64,000 bases of DNA from Endoconidiophora laricicola (lineage: Eukaryota; Ascomycota; Sordariomycetes; Microascales; Ceratocystidaceae). The position numbers and the translations under genes were made by a program. Positions within the stretch are counted from its first letter, which is position 1, and every line of letters starts with the position of its first letter. Under the pieces are notes generated by a model. That model was not told where the DNA came from, did not search any database, and was given only the letters and a program-made list of their open reading frames with translations. The stretch is taken from NCBI GenBank assembly GCA_001640655.1, contig LXGT01000174.1, forward strand, positions 1-64,000, written 5' to 3'. Positions 21,850 through 33,900 of the stretch are shown in pieces.

Positions 21850-23888
21850 TTACCGACCACTCGTGGCTAGGTTAAACAAGCTGATATCATCGCGATCTCG
21901 GACACCAGCAGCTTCTGATTGTAATGAGACAGGAGTTTGCGCTGCGCTGCTCACATTTGTAGTGTTATATCCACTAGCATTAGCTCCGTTAGTTGATCCT
22001 GATGTCGCTTGGGCACCATTTGCTGCAATCTTGGCAGCCATTATTTCACCACGAGCCTCCTCTAGGCGTTCAAAGTAGCCATTTGGGATGTCCGTAACAT
22101 ACTTTCCGTTGAAGACACCGACCTCAAACTTCTTAGGGCCATCGTCAGGGGACGCCTCAGCGCAAGCATCACAAAGGTCCTGTAGGTCTTGGTATATAAC
22201 CTCATCGGCTCCAATGGTCTCGGCAATGGCGAAGCGGTCCTTGTTGGTAGCCACAAGTTCTTTGGGAGAGGCAAGATCGATACCGTAGATGTGAGGATTG
22301 GAGATAGGAGGGGCACATGACGCAAAAATGACCTTGCGCGCGCCTGCTTCACGAGCCATGGCAACCTATCAAAGAAGGTTAATAACGATATCTTTTTTTC
22401 GGAGATGACTATAACTTACAATTTCCTTGCTTGTGGTTCCACGAACAATGCTGTCATCGACTAGAAGCACGCATTTTCCGTCGAATTCTTCATCTACGGT
22501 GCTTAGTTTCCGTCTCACTGACTTCTGTCTAGTAGCCTGGCTAGGCATGATAAAGGTGCGGAACACGTAGCGGTTCTTTACAAAACCCTCAGCATATGTT
22601 ATTCCAAGGCTTTCGGCAACACTAGCCGCGGACACCTTGGCAGTCTCGGGCACGGGAATGATGGCATCAATCTTCTTGATACCTTCTTCACCAAGAATTT
22701 CCTTAATCTTATGGGCCAGCTTGATACCCATACGCTGACGACTAGCATAAACACCGATGCCATCAATAACGGTATCAGGACGAGCAAAGTACACATATTC
22801 GAAAATGTCAGGAGTATAGCTCTTAGCGGGAACAACCTGGTAGAACACAGGTTTGCTGTTCTTGCCGAAGAAGACGGCCTGGCCAGGCAAGATATCGCGG
22901 ATGTTACGGAAGCCAAGCTGGCGTAGAGCAACACTTTCAGATGCGCACATATAATCCATAGCATCAGGATTTGTTTCAGAAGGACGCTCTCCCATGACGA
23001 GGGGACGAATACCGTGAGGGTCGCGGAAGGCAAGTATGCCTATAAGAAGACGAAGGGAGAGAACACAAAGTAGTTAGCAAAGCATGATAGCATAAAGGTT
23101 TGATCGTCTTGATATAGCTGCAATACGATAGTTCATGTACATACCAAAACCAGCAATCATGGCAGTACAAGCCCAGCCACCTTCAATTCTTTCATACATG
23201 CGCATCAAAGCACGGAAGATGTCTTCCTGGTTCACACGCGCCTTGCCGGTATCGTTAAGTTCATTAGCAAAGATGTTCAGCATAAGCTCTGAGTCACTGT
23301 CAGTGTTAATATGGCGGTGGGCCTCCTGATCAAGGAAGCGGCGCAACTCGGGGGCGTTGATGAGGTTGCCATTGTGCGCTAAAGTGATGCCATAAGGAGA
23401 GTTAACGTAGAAAGGCTGTGCTTCGGCAGAGGCGCTAGTTCCAGCAGTAGGGTAACGCAAGTGACCAATACCCATAAATCCGGGCCTAGAAAAAGGGAAG
23501 AAAGAAAGAGAGACGACATCGACCGGTTAGAAAATTTGTTCGGGTTTTCCAGTTTTGTTTTCTGGACAAGGATAAGAGGAAAGAATACTTACAGATCTTG
23601 CACACGTCTACCTTCATCAAACACCTAAATCATGATAACATACATGATATACATTAGAAGAGAATCAAGGTGTTGTACATGTAGATGATGGCAACGCACC
23701 TTGGCAGCCATACCATTGCCTTTGCACTGGTAGATACGACCACCGGCCGAGCAAGTAGCTACGCCGCAGGCATCCTGGCCACGGTGCTGGAGGTAGTACA
23801 GAGCCTCATGAATAGTAGCAGCGGCATGGCAAGGAAAGCTGGGGTCTTCGGCCACCTGGCCCAGAATAAGAGCGAGGACACCACACAT
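21850..23888 (-). CDS. ADE4: Amidophosphoribosyltransferase (glutamine PRPP amidotransferase), five exons
   Basis: This enzyme makes 5-phosphoribosylamine from PRPP and glutamine, the first committed step of purine synthesis, in the cytosol. Exons: 23888-23700, 23625-23594 (32 nt), 23485-23145, 23039-22420 and 22365-21850, giving 565 residues, normal for fungi. The start is the MCGVLALI methionine, because Cys2 is the glutaminase nucleophile exposed after Met removal; upstream in-frame codons are ignored. Visible landmarks are YYLQHRGQDACG, GIGHLRYPTAG, AHNGNL (about 110-115) and the phosphoribosyltransferase PRPP loop VLLVDDSIVRGTT (378-390). A serine/asparagine-rich tail after about residue 500 is variable. 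All introns have GT-AG ends with good donors. Purine enzymes are usually transcribed constitutively with adenine repression, but no site is recognised here. Confidence 0.96.
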
Positions 23889-24954
23889 TATAGGACGAGG
23901 AGTGCAGGATAGGATCGGGACGAGGATAACGTTGATATGTAGGACCAAGTATTGGTATGCTTTGTACAATGTATGCGACGGTACGACAAGTAGTACAAGC
24001 TACAAGCTAGGAAGGTGGCTTGCTAATCTAAACCGACAGCGGGATGTTAGGATAAGCCTTCAAGGTCTTGACAGTCGGAGAACGATGCGATATCCGGCGG
24101 AGAAAGGTGTGTTGGTAAGGGGGAAGTAGATTAGGCAAGTCTAAACCCGGCCGAAGATATTTAGCTGCTTGTGTTTTTTCACTTCATTTACTTAGACATT
24201 GGCAAGTAGGTCTTCGTAGAGTATCAAGATACCGGGGAATGTGACAGTAACATTATCGCGGCATTGATGGTACGGAATGAATGTGAACATACATACCTAA
24301 ATAAAGTAGATGTAGTACGTCAGGCTTAAGATCTTGTTGTAAAGTTACTATGGCAGCTTCATATCGGTTCGCAATGAAGAAAAAGGGAGAAAAATCAAAC
24401 AGAGCGGCACCAATAGTATTGTTACAGATAGCTATGACGGATTCTCTTCCTTTGCTAATTATTTTTTTGCCTTACTAGCAACATTCGGAGGGGCAAAAAT
24501 CAGAGTTTGCTACTTGCTACTACTATACTATGAACTGCATTAGTTATAATTATCGGCCACAGATAGTTTATAATCCCTATTATCTTGATAGTATTAATAC
24601 AATCGATATATACAATAAAGTGTCTAATAGCAGAAAATATATGCTAAGGTTATCTTCATGTGGCTTGTAGCACATTTTGGCTCATCACTACAAATTGCAT
24701 CATAGCTTATCTCTAATCTAATCTTATCACTGGTTGATTACCTTAGGAACTAAATATAACCCTAAAGTACATTTCTCACTGCAATCATGTGCGATGACAG
24801 GCTTTCTCCATAGTATTTATTTCCTTCCTTGTTCTCTTGACTGTTGACTATTAAAAACTTATATAGTTGAAGGCTACATATTTTTTTTCTTCTTCAAGTG
24901 ATATGCAAATGTAGGAAACAAAACTTGTAAGCCAGCATCGGAACTTAGTTTGAT

Positions 24955-24998
24955 AGTATCCTTATAGTTCTAGAAAAGATTAATAAAAAATAAAAAAA
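24955..24998 (+). mobile_element. Micro-retroposon copy E with target-site duplication
   Basis: It begins AGTATCCTTATAGTTCTAGA, lacks the middle few bases of the family, and ends with AGATTAAT and an A-rich tail. TAGTTTGA precedes it (24946-24953) and recurs directly after the tail (24999-25006), extending with one mismatch. The insertion is therefore bounded exactly by a direct repeat. Confidence 0.65.
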
Positions 24999-25280
24999 TA
25001 GTTTGACAAAATGGTCGCTGCTCGATAGCCCTATTGCAGGTAATTAGGCTAGATAATTTTGTAGTAAAGCCATATAACTGTATTAACCAGTTGTTATGAT
25101 GCTCCGATGTGTAGATAAACTAAAGCAACACATTGTTATCGGATTATCCTCCTCTTACAGCTATAAAATATAAATCTAGGCAATGGTAGAATATCCGGTC
25201 AGTAGGTCTTACGCAAGGCCATCTATCTGATAAAGGCCAGGTTTAAGTGAGTAGATGCTTAGTTGTAAAGTTTTCAAGCC

Positions 25281-25313
25281 TTTTCATGATCACTAATCTT
25301 ATTTAGTTTCTAA
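25281..25313 (-). mobile_element. Micro-retroposon copy F, 5'-truncated
   Basis: On the minus strand it reads TTAGAAACTAAATAAGATTA followed by GTGATCATGAAAA, matching only the 3' half of the family core. Confidence 0.4.
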
Positions 25314-26195
25314 GTTTGTTGATTTGCATTTATTTAGTATGTACGTGTAGTTATAGCCTTCCCTAGACCGACAGCCTTCAAATCCTGCTTGCTCCGATGC
25401 AGATCACAACTTCCTGCATCTTGACTAGCAGACTGACCAAGCAATTTTCAGTGATGCTAGCATTATTGCAAGATATAAATGCACAAACACCCCTCATAGT
25501 AGCTGATGACAACAATAACAATATCAACCTCTAGATCTCATGGCCACTTTGACTTGCCTATTATTAAAAAATTGACGGCCTCAAGGTCATATGATACTAT
25601 CAGGACAACTTGACGATACAATTTCAGAGTTGGAATACGATATTTTACAGTGGGTTTCCAGTATTCACCTAAAAGTGGTCTTCTAACGTCAACAATCAAC
25701 CTATTCGCATCAACTACACCGCAAAGGATAAAAAAGCGGGGCTCAGCCTAGCAAAGCCGTCATCGAATTGAACTTGTCGTTATTTGAAAGGCTTCTGCGC
25801 ATGCTCTAAGCAAAACGTAGTGGCGATGTGAGTGTGTAAAATGGGACGGTACAGGAGGAGAGGTACTAACTATTATCTAGAGACAGCGCACTAGGATGGT
25901 TTGGCATATTGGTGATGATGGGACTATCCTGGAAAAAAAGAGCTTAGTTAGGCTAAGGAATTGGTGTAATATTATTGGCTAATTATAGTGGGTCTAAGGC
26001 GGTAAAGAGTGAGGAATCATTCGATGTACCTTTTCTATTTATCATAAAAAATCGGTGCCGATAACAAAACTTTTCGGTGTTATCAACAAGTCTCCTTGAT
26101 TTTCATTACTATGTAGGCTCAGCTGCGCTAAGATGCGGGTTTTTTTTTTTTCGAAAGCAATGCTATATGCAATGGCCAGAAGCAAGCGAACCTCG

Positions 26196-26236
26196 TTTTT
26201 TTTTTTTTTTTTTTTTTNGGGGGGGGGGGGGGGGGG
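26196..26236. repeat. Poly-T, N, poly-G block
   Basis: About 22 T are followed by N (26218) and then about 18 G. A T run meeting a G run at an N is typical of failed sequencing through homopolymers or a contig join. The true sequence is unknown. Confidence 0.6.
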
Positions 26237-26490
26237 TTTCTTAGATACTGTCCTTGAAGGGTTTGGACCTGACATCTATAATAGCCAGCACAGCATCATT
26301 ATCGCGGTTCAAGGAGTATATAGCATGGGATAGCGACGTGTGCTCGCTTTAAGAATTGGTAGATTGTGTGGACAGGCGCTTGCCATCATGTAAATATGGA
26401 TTTATAATGTACTGAAAACTGCTAGATTAGCCTCGGTGAAAGCTATTGTTGTATCTCAATCTTATGACTAAATGTCGCCAACTAGTCAAT

Positions 26491-27851
26491 TTAAGACATT
26501 ACTGGTGACAATGTCTTCTTAAAGCTCTTCATTGGCTCTAGACCCCATCGGCCAAACATAGCACTATCTTCATCCCATCCATTGCAGTCTGTGGTGAGCA
26601 TCTTTTCACCTGTGAAAATGGCGTTCGCGCCAGCCATGAAACATAGAGCCTGCTTCTCCTCGGACATAGTCTTACGACCAGCAGCAATACGGATGATGGT
26701 GCTAGGCATCAAAATGCGAGCAGTTGCAATGGTACGTAACATAGAAGGGAACTCTAACGTGGGCTGGTTACCTAGTGGCGTACCCTTGATAGGAACAAGA
26801 GCGTTCACTGGAAAGCTCTCTGGATGTGATGGTAGCGTAGACACTGTGTGCAAAAGACCGATACGGTCACTACTCTTCTCACCTAGCCCCAAGATACCTC
26901 CAGAGCACACCTTGATTCCAGCTTCTCGGACGTTCTGTAACGTAGCCAACCTCTCATCATATGACCGAGTTGTGATGACATTAGGGTAAAATTCGCGACT
27001 GGTATCAACGTTGTGGTTGTAAGCAGTCAAACCAGCACCTTTGAGCTCCTTTGCCTGCTCAGCATCGATCATACCCAGAGTCACACAAACCTCCATATCC
27101 ATGCTACGGACACCTTCAACCATAGACTTAATGTTCTTAAGACTGTTCTTACGACCACGCATGTCACGCCATGCAGCTCCCATGCAAAACCGAGTGCTGC
27201 CGTTGGCCTTGGCTTGAGCGGCAGCAGCAAGAACTGATTCCACCGATTCAACGCGCTTGGCTTCCAACTTCGTTCCTTTTTGGTGTCGGGTAGATTGAGC
27301 GCAGTATGAACAGTCTTCGGAGCATCCACCCGTCTTGATATTCATAAGGGTGCATAGTTGAACTTCGGACGGTTTATGAAAGCGTCGGTGAACGGTAGAC
27401 TATTCAAATAGAAGCCGGGTTAGCACGTAAGAGAAGAACAAGAAAAACAAGATACTACAAGAGCATAGCAATGAAATCTTTCCGTAATATTCAAGAGACT
27501 CACTGCTTGAAAAGCCAGCTCAAGCAAAGGCTGGTAGTAAATGGCGGAGATCTCGTCTCTGGTCCAGTCATGGCGAAGGCTATCAGCGGCTACCGCTTGG
27601 AGGAATATATTCTTCGCTTGGAGAGAACGTTGTGCCTGCATCTGATTTACGTGTATATCGCCTTCTGTTGGATCTTGTTGTGCACTAGACATCTGGTTGG
27701 CTTTAATCACTGGAGTATGACCAGCAGTAGAAGCCCCAAAGCCATCTTGAGTGATGGCTCCGGCAGTTGAAGATATATGGCGATGTACAGGACGTAGGAT
27801 AGTTGCCCGCCCGAAACCTCTAGTGTGAATAGTGGATTGAAATCTGCGCAT
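26491..27851 (-). CDS. BIO2: Biotin synthase (mitochondrial radical SAM enzyme), two exons
   Basis: Biotin synthase inserts sulfur into dethiobiotin, the last step of biotin formation. Exons 27851-27504 and 27399-26491 are split by a GTGAGT-AATAG intron and encode 418 residues. The N-terminus (MRRFQSTIHTRGFGRATILR) is basic, hydroxylated and free of acids, as expected for a mitochondrial targeting sequence. The radical SAM motif CSEDCSYC places the three cluster cysteines at 142, 146 and 149. Further family blocks are RFCMGAAWRD, TLGMIDAEQAKELK, AYNHNVDTSREFY, CSGGILGLGE, PIKGTPLG and IRIAAGRKTM. The stretch of roughly 100 residues ahead of the catalytic barrel is usual in fungi. It is transcribed away from bioDA, which starts 1.75 kb to the right, so the pair could share an upstream region. 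Confidence 0.96.
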
Positions 27852-29597
27852 GTTATCTTGGTTGCTGTATAGAACTCGGGAGACTTGGTGGTTGATATAT
27901 CAATGCTGATTTAACTAGGAAGATTGGAATAAAAGGATTTGAAAACTTGATTGCTCGCCATAGCGATCATGGTAACCCTAATAAACGATAGCTAACCTCT
28001 ACAGTTGGCGAATGTCACGCTGATACTACTATTACTGATGCTACGTAGATAGTCTGTGACTAAAGTACAATGAGCAATTGATGGAACCGAATTCTGATAC
28101 TGATAACCTAGCTAGTTTACCATTCTTGACACTGTATTATTGCCGCCAGTAGTATTAGCTAATAACAAGGACTACAATGCCTAGAGCTGTGAACTTATAG
28201 TTGTTTCTGGTGTAGTAGTATGTCTTGGCTCTAATCATGAGAAGAAGAACATAAATTATGTTCATGTAAGTCATTTGGACTTGAAGCGTTGACTTATACA
28301 TAGAAGTGTCTTTTAGCGTATTTACATCCATGGATACTAATCTCAATGTTCCAAGTCCTTCGGTGCCTCCTCTTGATTACTCTTTTCTTGGTTGATGCTG
28401 TTGTTGCTACACTAATAGTATATAAACTTAAACATTTCATGGTAACATGGAAAGTAATATGCCTGCTGTGAGTGGTCAGTTGAACCTAGTAGCGCTTCTG
28501 CCGGGCAAGCTTCATCTTTTAGTGGCTGGGCTTTACCAAGAAAAGTAATGCGGGGTTAAAAGCCCCGTGACCAGCTAAGAAGCATGTCAGAGCTATGGTC
28601 TGTAAATTCATATTCAACAGCTAAGAGTTCGTTTTGGTTCATTCGTAGCACTGTTAATGAAATGATTTCTATCACTTTTCGGCCTGGGGTGTAAACTCTA
28701 TACTACAACACACTGCAGGATAGCTATTCTCACCAAGCAGGCATCAACTTTCACTTGGCCTTTTGTGCTTATAATCCTTCACTAAAATAGACATAACTAC
28801 TATTCCTAGCCGCTCAATCTACAGTGATCCAATTTCAATTAGCTATGATGCCTTTTAGATTTAGTGGCTACTAATTCTTTTTTTTACATAGCATTAGCTA
28901 CAACTCGTTCTATTTGGTAGGAATTTGTGCCCACTAATGTACACGTTGGGAGTCATGTATTCAGATGTCTGGCATTCTGATGTAGTATTGCCATTCTAAC
29001 TTTTCTAACCCCACCAACAATTAGCTCGCTTCGTTGTTCTTAGGTTGTCGTTTATTTGAGCGAATGAGTCTTAGTTATTGATAAAAATCTGTACTTGTTG
29101 TTATCATTAATGATCGGCAGCCTCTCGTTCAACAAAGCCTTACTTGCTTATATTACTAAGTTCCCTGCATACAGTCACAAGAAGCCGAGAGCGGCCGATG
29201 AGAGTTGTTGGCTATAGAGTCTCAATCAACTGACATTCCGAATTCTCTCCATAGATTCTGCCATGATAAAGGGTGCTAAGAGACCAGTATAGAATTAGAC
29301 AATAATAGAGCACAAAGAGATGTTGAATCTTCAATGCAGAGCTGATTTGGACTCGATAACTTTGACTTTACATTGTTTTTAGTAGTAGTTATGACATTAA
29401 ATACCTTGCCAACCACTGCTGAAACGGTAACTCTATAAAGCTTTACTGTACTTCCATAAAAAGATGTTGTCCTTGAACAGCCGTTGCTAAGCATTCGACC
29501 AATTTCAACTGTACATAAACTACTTATCAGGAAGTACTTTCTCCATCCTCACTACTCTTTTTTTCTAATAGGCACAACTCGTTGGCCCAACGAAAAC
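27852..29597. promoter_or_regulatory. Divergent intergenic region between BIO2 and bioDA
   Basis: The two biotin genes are transcribed outward from this 1.75 kb. I recognise no defined operator. No gene is seen in it; the 63-72 codon frames lack support. Its role as a shared promoter is inferred from layout only. Confidence 0.45.
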
Positions 29598-32396
29598 ATG
29601 GCACCGCTCTGTGCGCTTCTGCAGCGCTCTTTGCGTGCATATCAAATATACGGTGCAAATACAGAAGTTGGGAAGACCATCTTCTCCACGGCGCTAAGCA
29701 AAACGGCACAGAAACTATGGCCAAAAGATACAATATCCTATCTCAAGCCAGTTTCCACAGGTCCGCTTGACGAAGCTGATGAAAGGTGTAAGTCAATCAA
29801 TCTAGATGCATACATGCATGAACATATAAATTTTATAATATCTATTAAATTGTAGAGATCTTGGGCATCCATAGCCAGTCTCACCCCTCGTCTTATACTC
29901 AGTATCTACACATCTACTTAACTGTGTTCGCTCATTAACAAATTTGGCATCATAGATATATCCCTCACTCATTACTCGTCATCTAATTCACGTATGAAAG
30001 CGAAATAGAGGCGTATCTTTGAATGTTTCAGCAACTTGCCACTGACAGCAAATCTATAAGACATATCCGCACGTTTTCGCCTCACACAAAGTATCATACA
30101 TTGTTTCAGTACGAACTTGCTGAAAGTCCTCATTCTGCAGCTCCAGCATCTGGAAAAGTACCTCGTGTCAAGTTCCTAAGTTAAATATAAACCATACTTT
30201 GTTGACTAACTTTCTTTCCTAATTGTATTAGTATGTCCCGTCAAATGCAGACCTTCTACATGGAATTCAAAGCCATGGCAATAAACAAGCTTCTGCAGGT
30301 CCTGGCTGGCTTTTTGTAGAAACAGCAGGTGGAGTTCATTCTCCTGGTCCTTCCGGAACAACTCAAGCTGAGCTATTCAAGCCGCTTCGTCTCCCTGCCA
30401 TCCTCGTTGGAGATTCCAAATTAGGTGGCATATCGCAAACCATCTCATCCTTTGAAGCTCTTAAGATCAGGGGTTATGACATTGAAGCCGTGCTTGTCTT
30501 TCAGGAAGAAAGATACCAGAATTGGGTATACTTGGCTGAGTATTTTGATAAGCATCATGATATCAAACTAGGAACCATCAAGCAGCCACCGCCTCGAAAC
30601 ATTGACCAACATGATGACATCGAAGCCATGGCAGCGTTTTACCGGAGCCAAACTGACTCTCCGTCATTTCAGGAACTCATTCGGGACCTTGATTCTCGCC
30701 ACAAAGCTCGTATAAACCGGCTGGATGAGATGTCTGATAAAGCCTATAAAAGCATATGGTATCCATTTACGCAACATAATCTCTTGACGCCAGAGAAAAT
30801 AACTACTATCGACTCAGCTTATGGAAACTACTTCCAGACACTAGCCAAGGGAACGTCAGACCTGATTCGGAAGTCATCTGCGCTTGATACAGAAAATGGT
30901 ATGTTGATTCCGTCACTAGATGGCTCAAGCTCATGGTGGACGCAAGGGCTTGGCCACTCCAGTACAGAGTTAACATTGGCAGCTGCTCATGCTGCTGGTC
31001 GATATGGACATGTTATGTTTGCTGAGGCTATTCATGAGCCAGCCTTGAAATTAGCCGAAAACATGCTATCAGGGGCCAAAGCTGCTTCACCAACATCTCG
31101 ATTCAGTCGAGTTTTCTATACTGACAATGGTAGCTCTGGATGCGAGGTTGCCCTAAAGATGGCTCTACGGGCATCACGCAAACGTTATGGGTGGAGTCCC
31201 CACGAAAGTATCGAGGTTATCGGCCTCAAGGGCAGTTATCATGGTGACACTATCGGAGTGATGGATTGTGCCGACCCAAATACCTATAATGAGAAAGTAG
31301 AGTGGTACCAAGGGCGTGGATTTTGGTTTGACTACCCAACTGTTCTTCTGAAGGATGGTTCTTGGCATATAAGTAACCTCAATGGCAGGCACGAAGTAGA
31401 TTCGGACTCCTTTGCCAACATAGAAGACCTGTTTGACTTGAAGTCTCGGGAAGATCGTGGTGAGCACAACCAATATGAGACTTATATACTCAAAACCATT
31501 TCAAGTCTCAGACTCTTGGGCCGTCGATTTGGAGCTCTAGTAATGGAGCCTGTAGTGCTGGGGGCAGGCGGCATGCGTCTTGTGTAAGTGTCACCTTCTT
31601 ATTGTCTTAGTTGCCCAGTTTCTCTTTTATCTGTTTTGCACTAACTCTCAAGCTCTCTAGCGACCCCCTATTCCAACGAACATTGGTCAATGTAGTCCGC
31701 AACAACCCCGAATTGTTTGGGAAATCCCTCGACCCAGTAACCAGTGGTACACAAGACTGGTCTGGTCTTCCTGTCTTCTTTGATGAAGTATTCACAGGTC
31801 TCTATCGTCTTGGGCGGTTTTCTGCAGCATCATTCCTTGGAGTTGATGCCGATATTGTTGTTAATGCCAAGTTGTTGACAGGAGGTGCTCTCCCTATGTG
31901 CACCACAATGGCGTCAGAGAGCATTTACGAAAGCTTTCTAAGTGACGACAAAAGCGACGCACTCTTGCATGGACATAGCTATACTGCCAACCCTATGGGG
32001 TGTGCAGTAGCAGTAGAATCTATCAAGAAGTTACAGAAGTTAGATTTAGATGGATCTTGGTCCTCTTTCAAGAACGATTGGTCCATGGGTCCCAAAAAAA
32101 TATCTATATGGTCCGCTTGGCCTACTAGTTTCTTGACAAGAATTTGTCGTAATGATAAAATTGAAGGCTGTTGGGCTCTAGGCTCTGTTCTTGCCCTCTA
32201 CATCAAGGATTATAGTGGTTCTGGATACAAGAGTCAAGCTTCTATGAGTGTTCACCAGAATTTACTGGAAACAACGAATGGATGGAATATCCATAACAGA
32301 ATATTGGGAAATGTCATATATATTATGATAGGACAAAGGACGACAAAAGAGGAGATGACAAGTATACTAGGACAAGTAGAAAAATCTTTGCTATGA
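29598..32396 (+). CDS. bioDA: Bifunctional dethiobiotin synthetase / DAPA aminotransferase, four exons
   Basis: The N-terminal domain closes the ureido ring of dethiobiotin (BioD). The C-terminal PLP domain converts KAPA to diaminopelargonate (BioA). Exons: 29598-29785, 30061-30157, 30232-31583 and 31661-32396, encoding 790 residues. BioD landmarks are the P-loop GANTEVGKT (19-27), LKPVSTG, VETAGGVHSPGPSGT and AILVGDSKLGGIS. BioA landmarks are IWYPFTQH, DGSSSWWTQGLGHS, FTDNGS-like YTDNGSSGCEVALKMA, SYHGDTIG, MEPVVLGAGGM, FDEVFTG and the PLP lysine in NAKLLTGG (about K616). Fused genes of this order are usual in ascomycetes and act in mitochondria. Intron 1 is long (275 bp) and has ambiguous ends (see findings). 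The C-terminal part is more diverged than the rest but collinear with the family. Confidence 0.94.
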
Positions 32397-32999
32397 AAAA
32401 GCACTTGTATCTTAGTATAATATCATAGTCAAACAGTTCATCTTATGTAGTACAAAGGTTTCAATAATTATTTCAATAATTATAGAGTTCACTGTAGATT
32501 TTAGTCTACTAGCCCATAGCTTACACACCACGAACTCATGCGAAAAGTCCTTGAGAATCTAGGCCAAAAATGAATTCAGGAATTATAGTTTGTTATTCCA
32601 GATCAGTTGGCTTGTATAAACTAGCTAGACTAGTGCATTGAGGAGGCATATGGCCCCGCCGATATCGTATGGTTCTACGAAGTGTACTATGATACGTCAG
32701 ATGACCTGATGAACACTTGATTATCTAATATTTTGAATAGCATAAGTACATGGCAAGTTGTTGGTCCACTACTGTTCGGAGCCGTACTCGGCTATTAAGC
32801 GAACTACCGTCTAGTACAGCTGTCTAATAGCCGATGAAGATAAGCCACGACCTTGACCACTAAAGCGAAGAGTGCTTCGATACTTTCATGGCTTTAGAAA
32901 CTCAGTCATCGCCATGGTCATTAAAAGACCGATGCCGATCAAGGATAAAGCTGAGTCACTTAACCATTGTTTCGGTATAACGTGATATATGTCTACTTA
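32397..32999. other. 3' flank of bioDA and edge of the LINE relic
   Basis: No gene is seen. The right half may contain the degenerate 3' end of the LINE relic, but motifs are not readable. The repeat CAATAATTATTTCAATAATT near 32462-32482 is a simple local duplication. Confidence 0.35.
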
Positions 33000-33900
33000 G
33001 ATGCCGTACTTATCAGTGTCCTCAACCTTCATATGGTGAAGTTCAAGCTTTGAAGGCACAAACTCAATACCTCCGGTAGTCGCAGTTGCGACAAGCAGGC
33101 TAATTTGCGAAGTAAGTAGGCAGGGGTTTAGTCATGACCGATCGGGCGGCTACTGCAAAGTGATTGTCATCAATATACGCCCACATCAGGGGTGTAGTCG
33201 ACAAAGATGGCGGGAGACGTAAGTTTATAGCATCGATAAGGGACAGGATCAGTAAAATCGGGCTTCCCTGAGGTACTCCAAAATGGATTCGCCAATCTAG
33301 TTCTGTAGTTTAAGCTTCACAAGTCTTCGTTGTAGAAAAGAACTTGTCCACTCAATGTATTCGCGGAGCAGCCCAACATCAGCGCATGCTTTTTAGGAAG
33401 GTTCTCGGTTCACATGAGCGAATGCACCTTTGATATGAAGGAAGGTAATGCTCACCGTGAGTTTCTCTGCTTCTTTCATCGTGCCACCTGATCTTGTAGA
33501 ATAAGGCCACTATCAATCTGACAGTTGTCTTCTACCTCCGATCTGGCTCTCGTCATAGAGACGGTGGTCGGTTGCAGCAAGGTAGCTGAGACGACGTGCG
33601 AGAGTCTTCTCCCTAACTTTCCCAGGGCAGTTGAGTAAAACAACTACTCAAAAGTATTTTCAACTTAGATCAAGGCCGGCACAACCTTGAATAGTATAAC
33701 TGCTTCTCTAGAGGACGAGACGAGTTGCTCAACCTGAGGCGAGCACTCCCCGTATCAATCCCTGCCCCGACACGCTTTGTTTCTCAGCTAGGTCACTCGA
33801 TGTTATCTCACCACGGAGCCACGATAAAAGTTGTCGCAGATTGCCTTCACACGAGCCACTACTGAGACTTCAAAAGTCGGGACAGTCAGGGCCGCCGTTG
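33000..33900 (-). mobile_element. Tad-like LINE reverse-transcriptase relic
   Basis: On the minus strand, across broken frames, the reverse-transcriptase blocks follow in order: ALGKVREKTLARRLSYLA (family LGKVLEKLVARRL), ESQIGGRR (NQFGGR), HIKGAFAHVNRE (DVKGAFDNVNRE), EYIEWTSSFLQRRLVKL, GVPQGSPI (33257-33279), YIDD (33167-33178) and PSKLELHHM (KTELIHF). The catalytic YIDD pair survives but several stop codons and frameshifts interrupt the frame. No endonuclease domain or 3' tail is readable. This shows that a LINE using A-rich or other RNA templates has been active in this lineage. Confidence 0.8.

Larger units (their letters stand above)
23889..26490. other. Intergenic between ADE4 and BIO2
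   Basis: It holds the ADE4 upstream region and the BIO2 3' flank. No gene is seen. Two micro-retroposon copies (24955 and 25281) and a homopolymer block containing an N (near 26196-26236) are the only notable structures. Confidence 0.4.
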
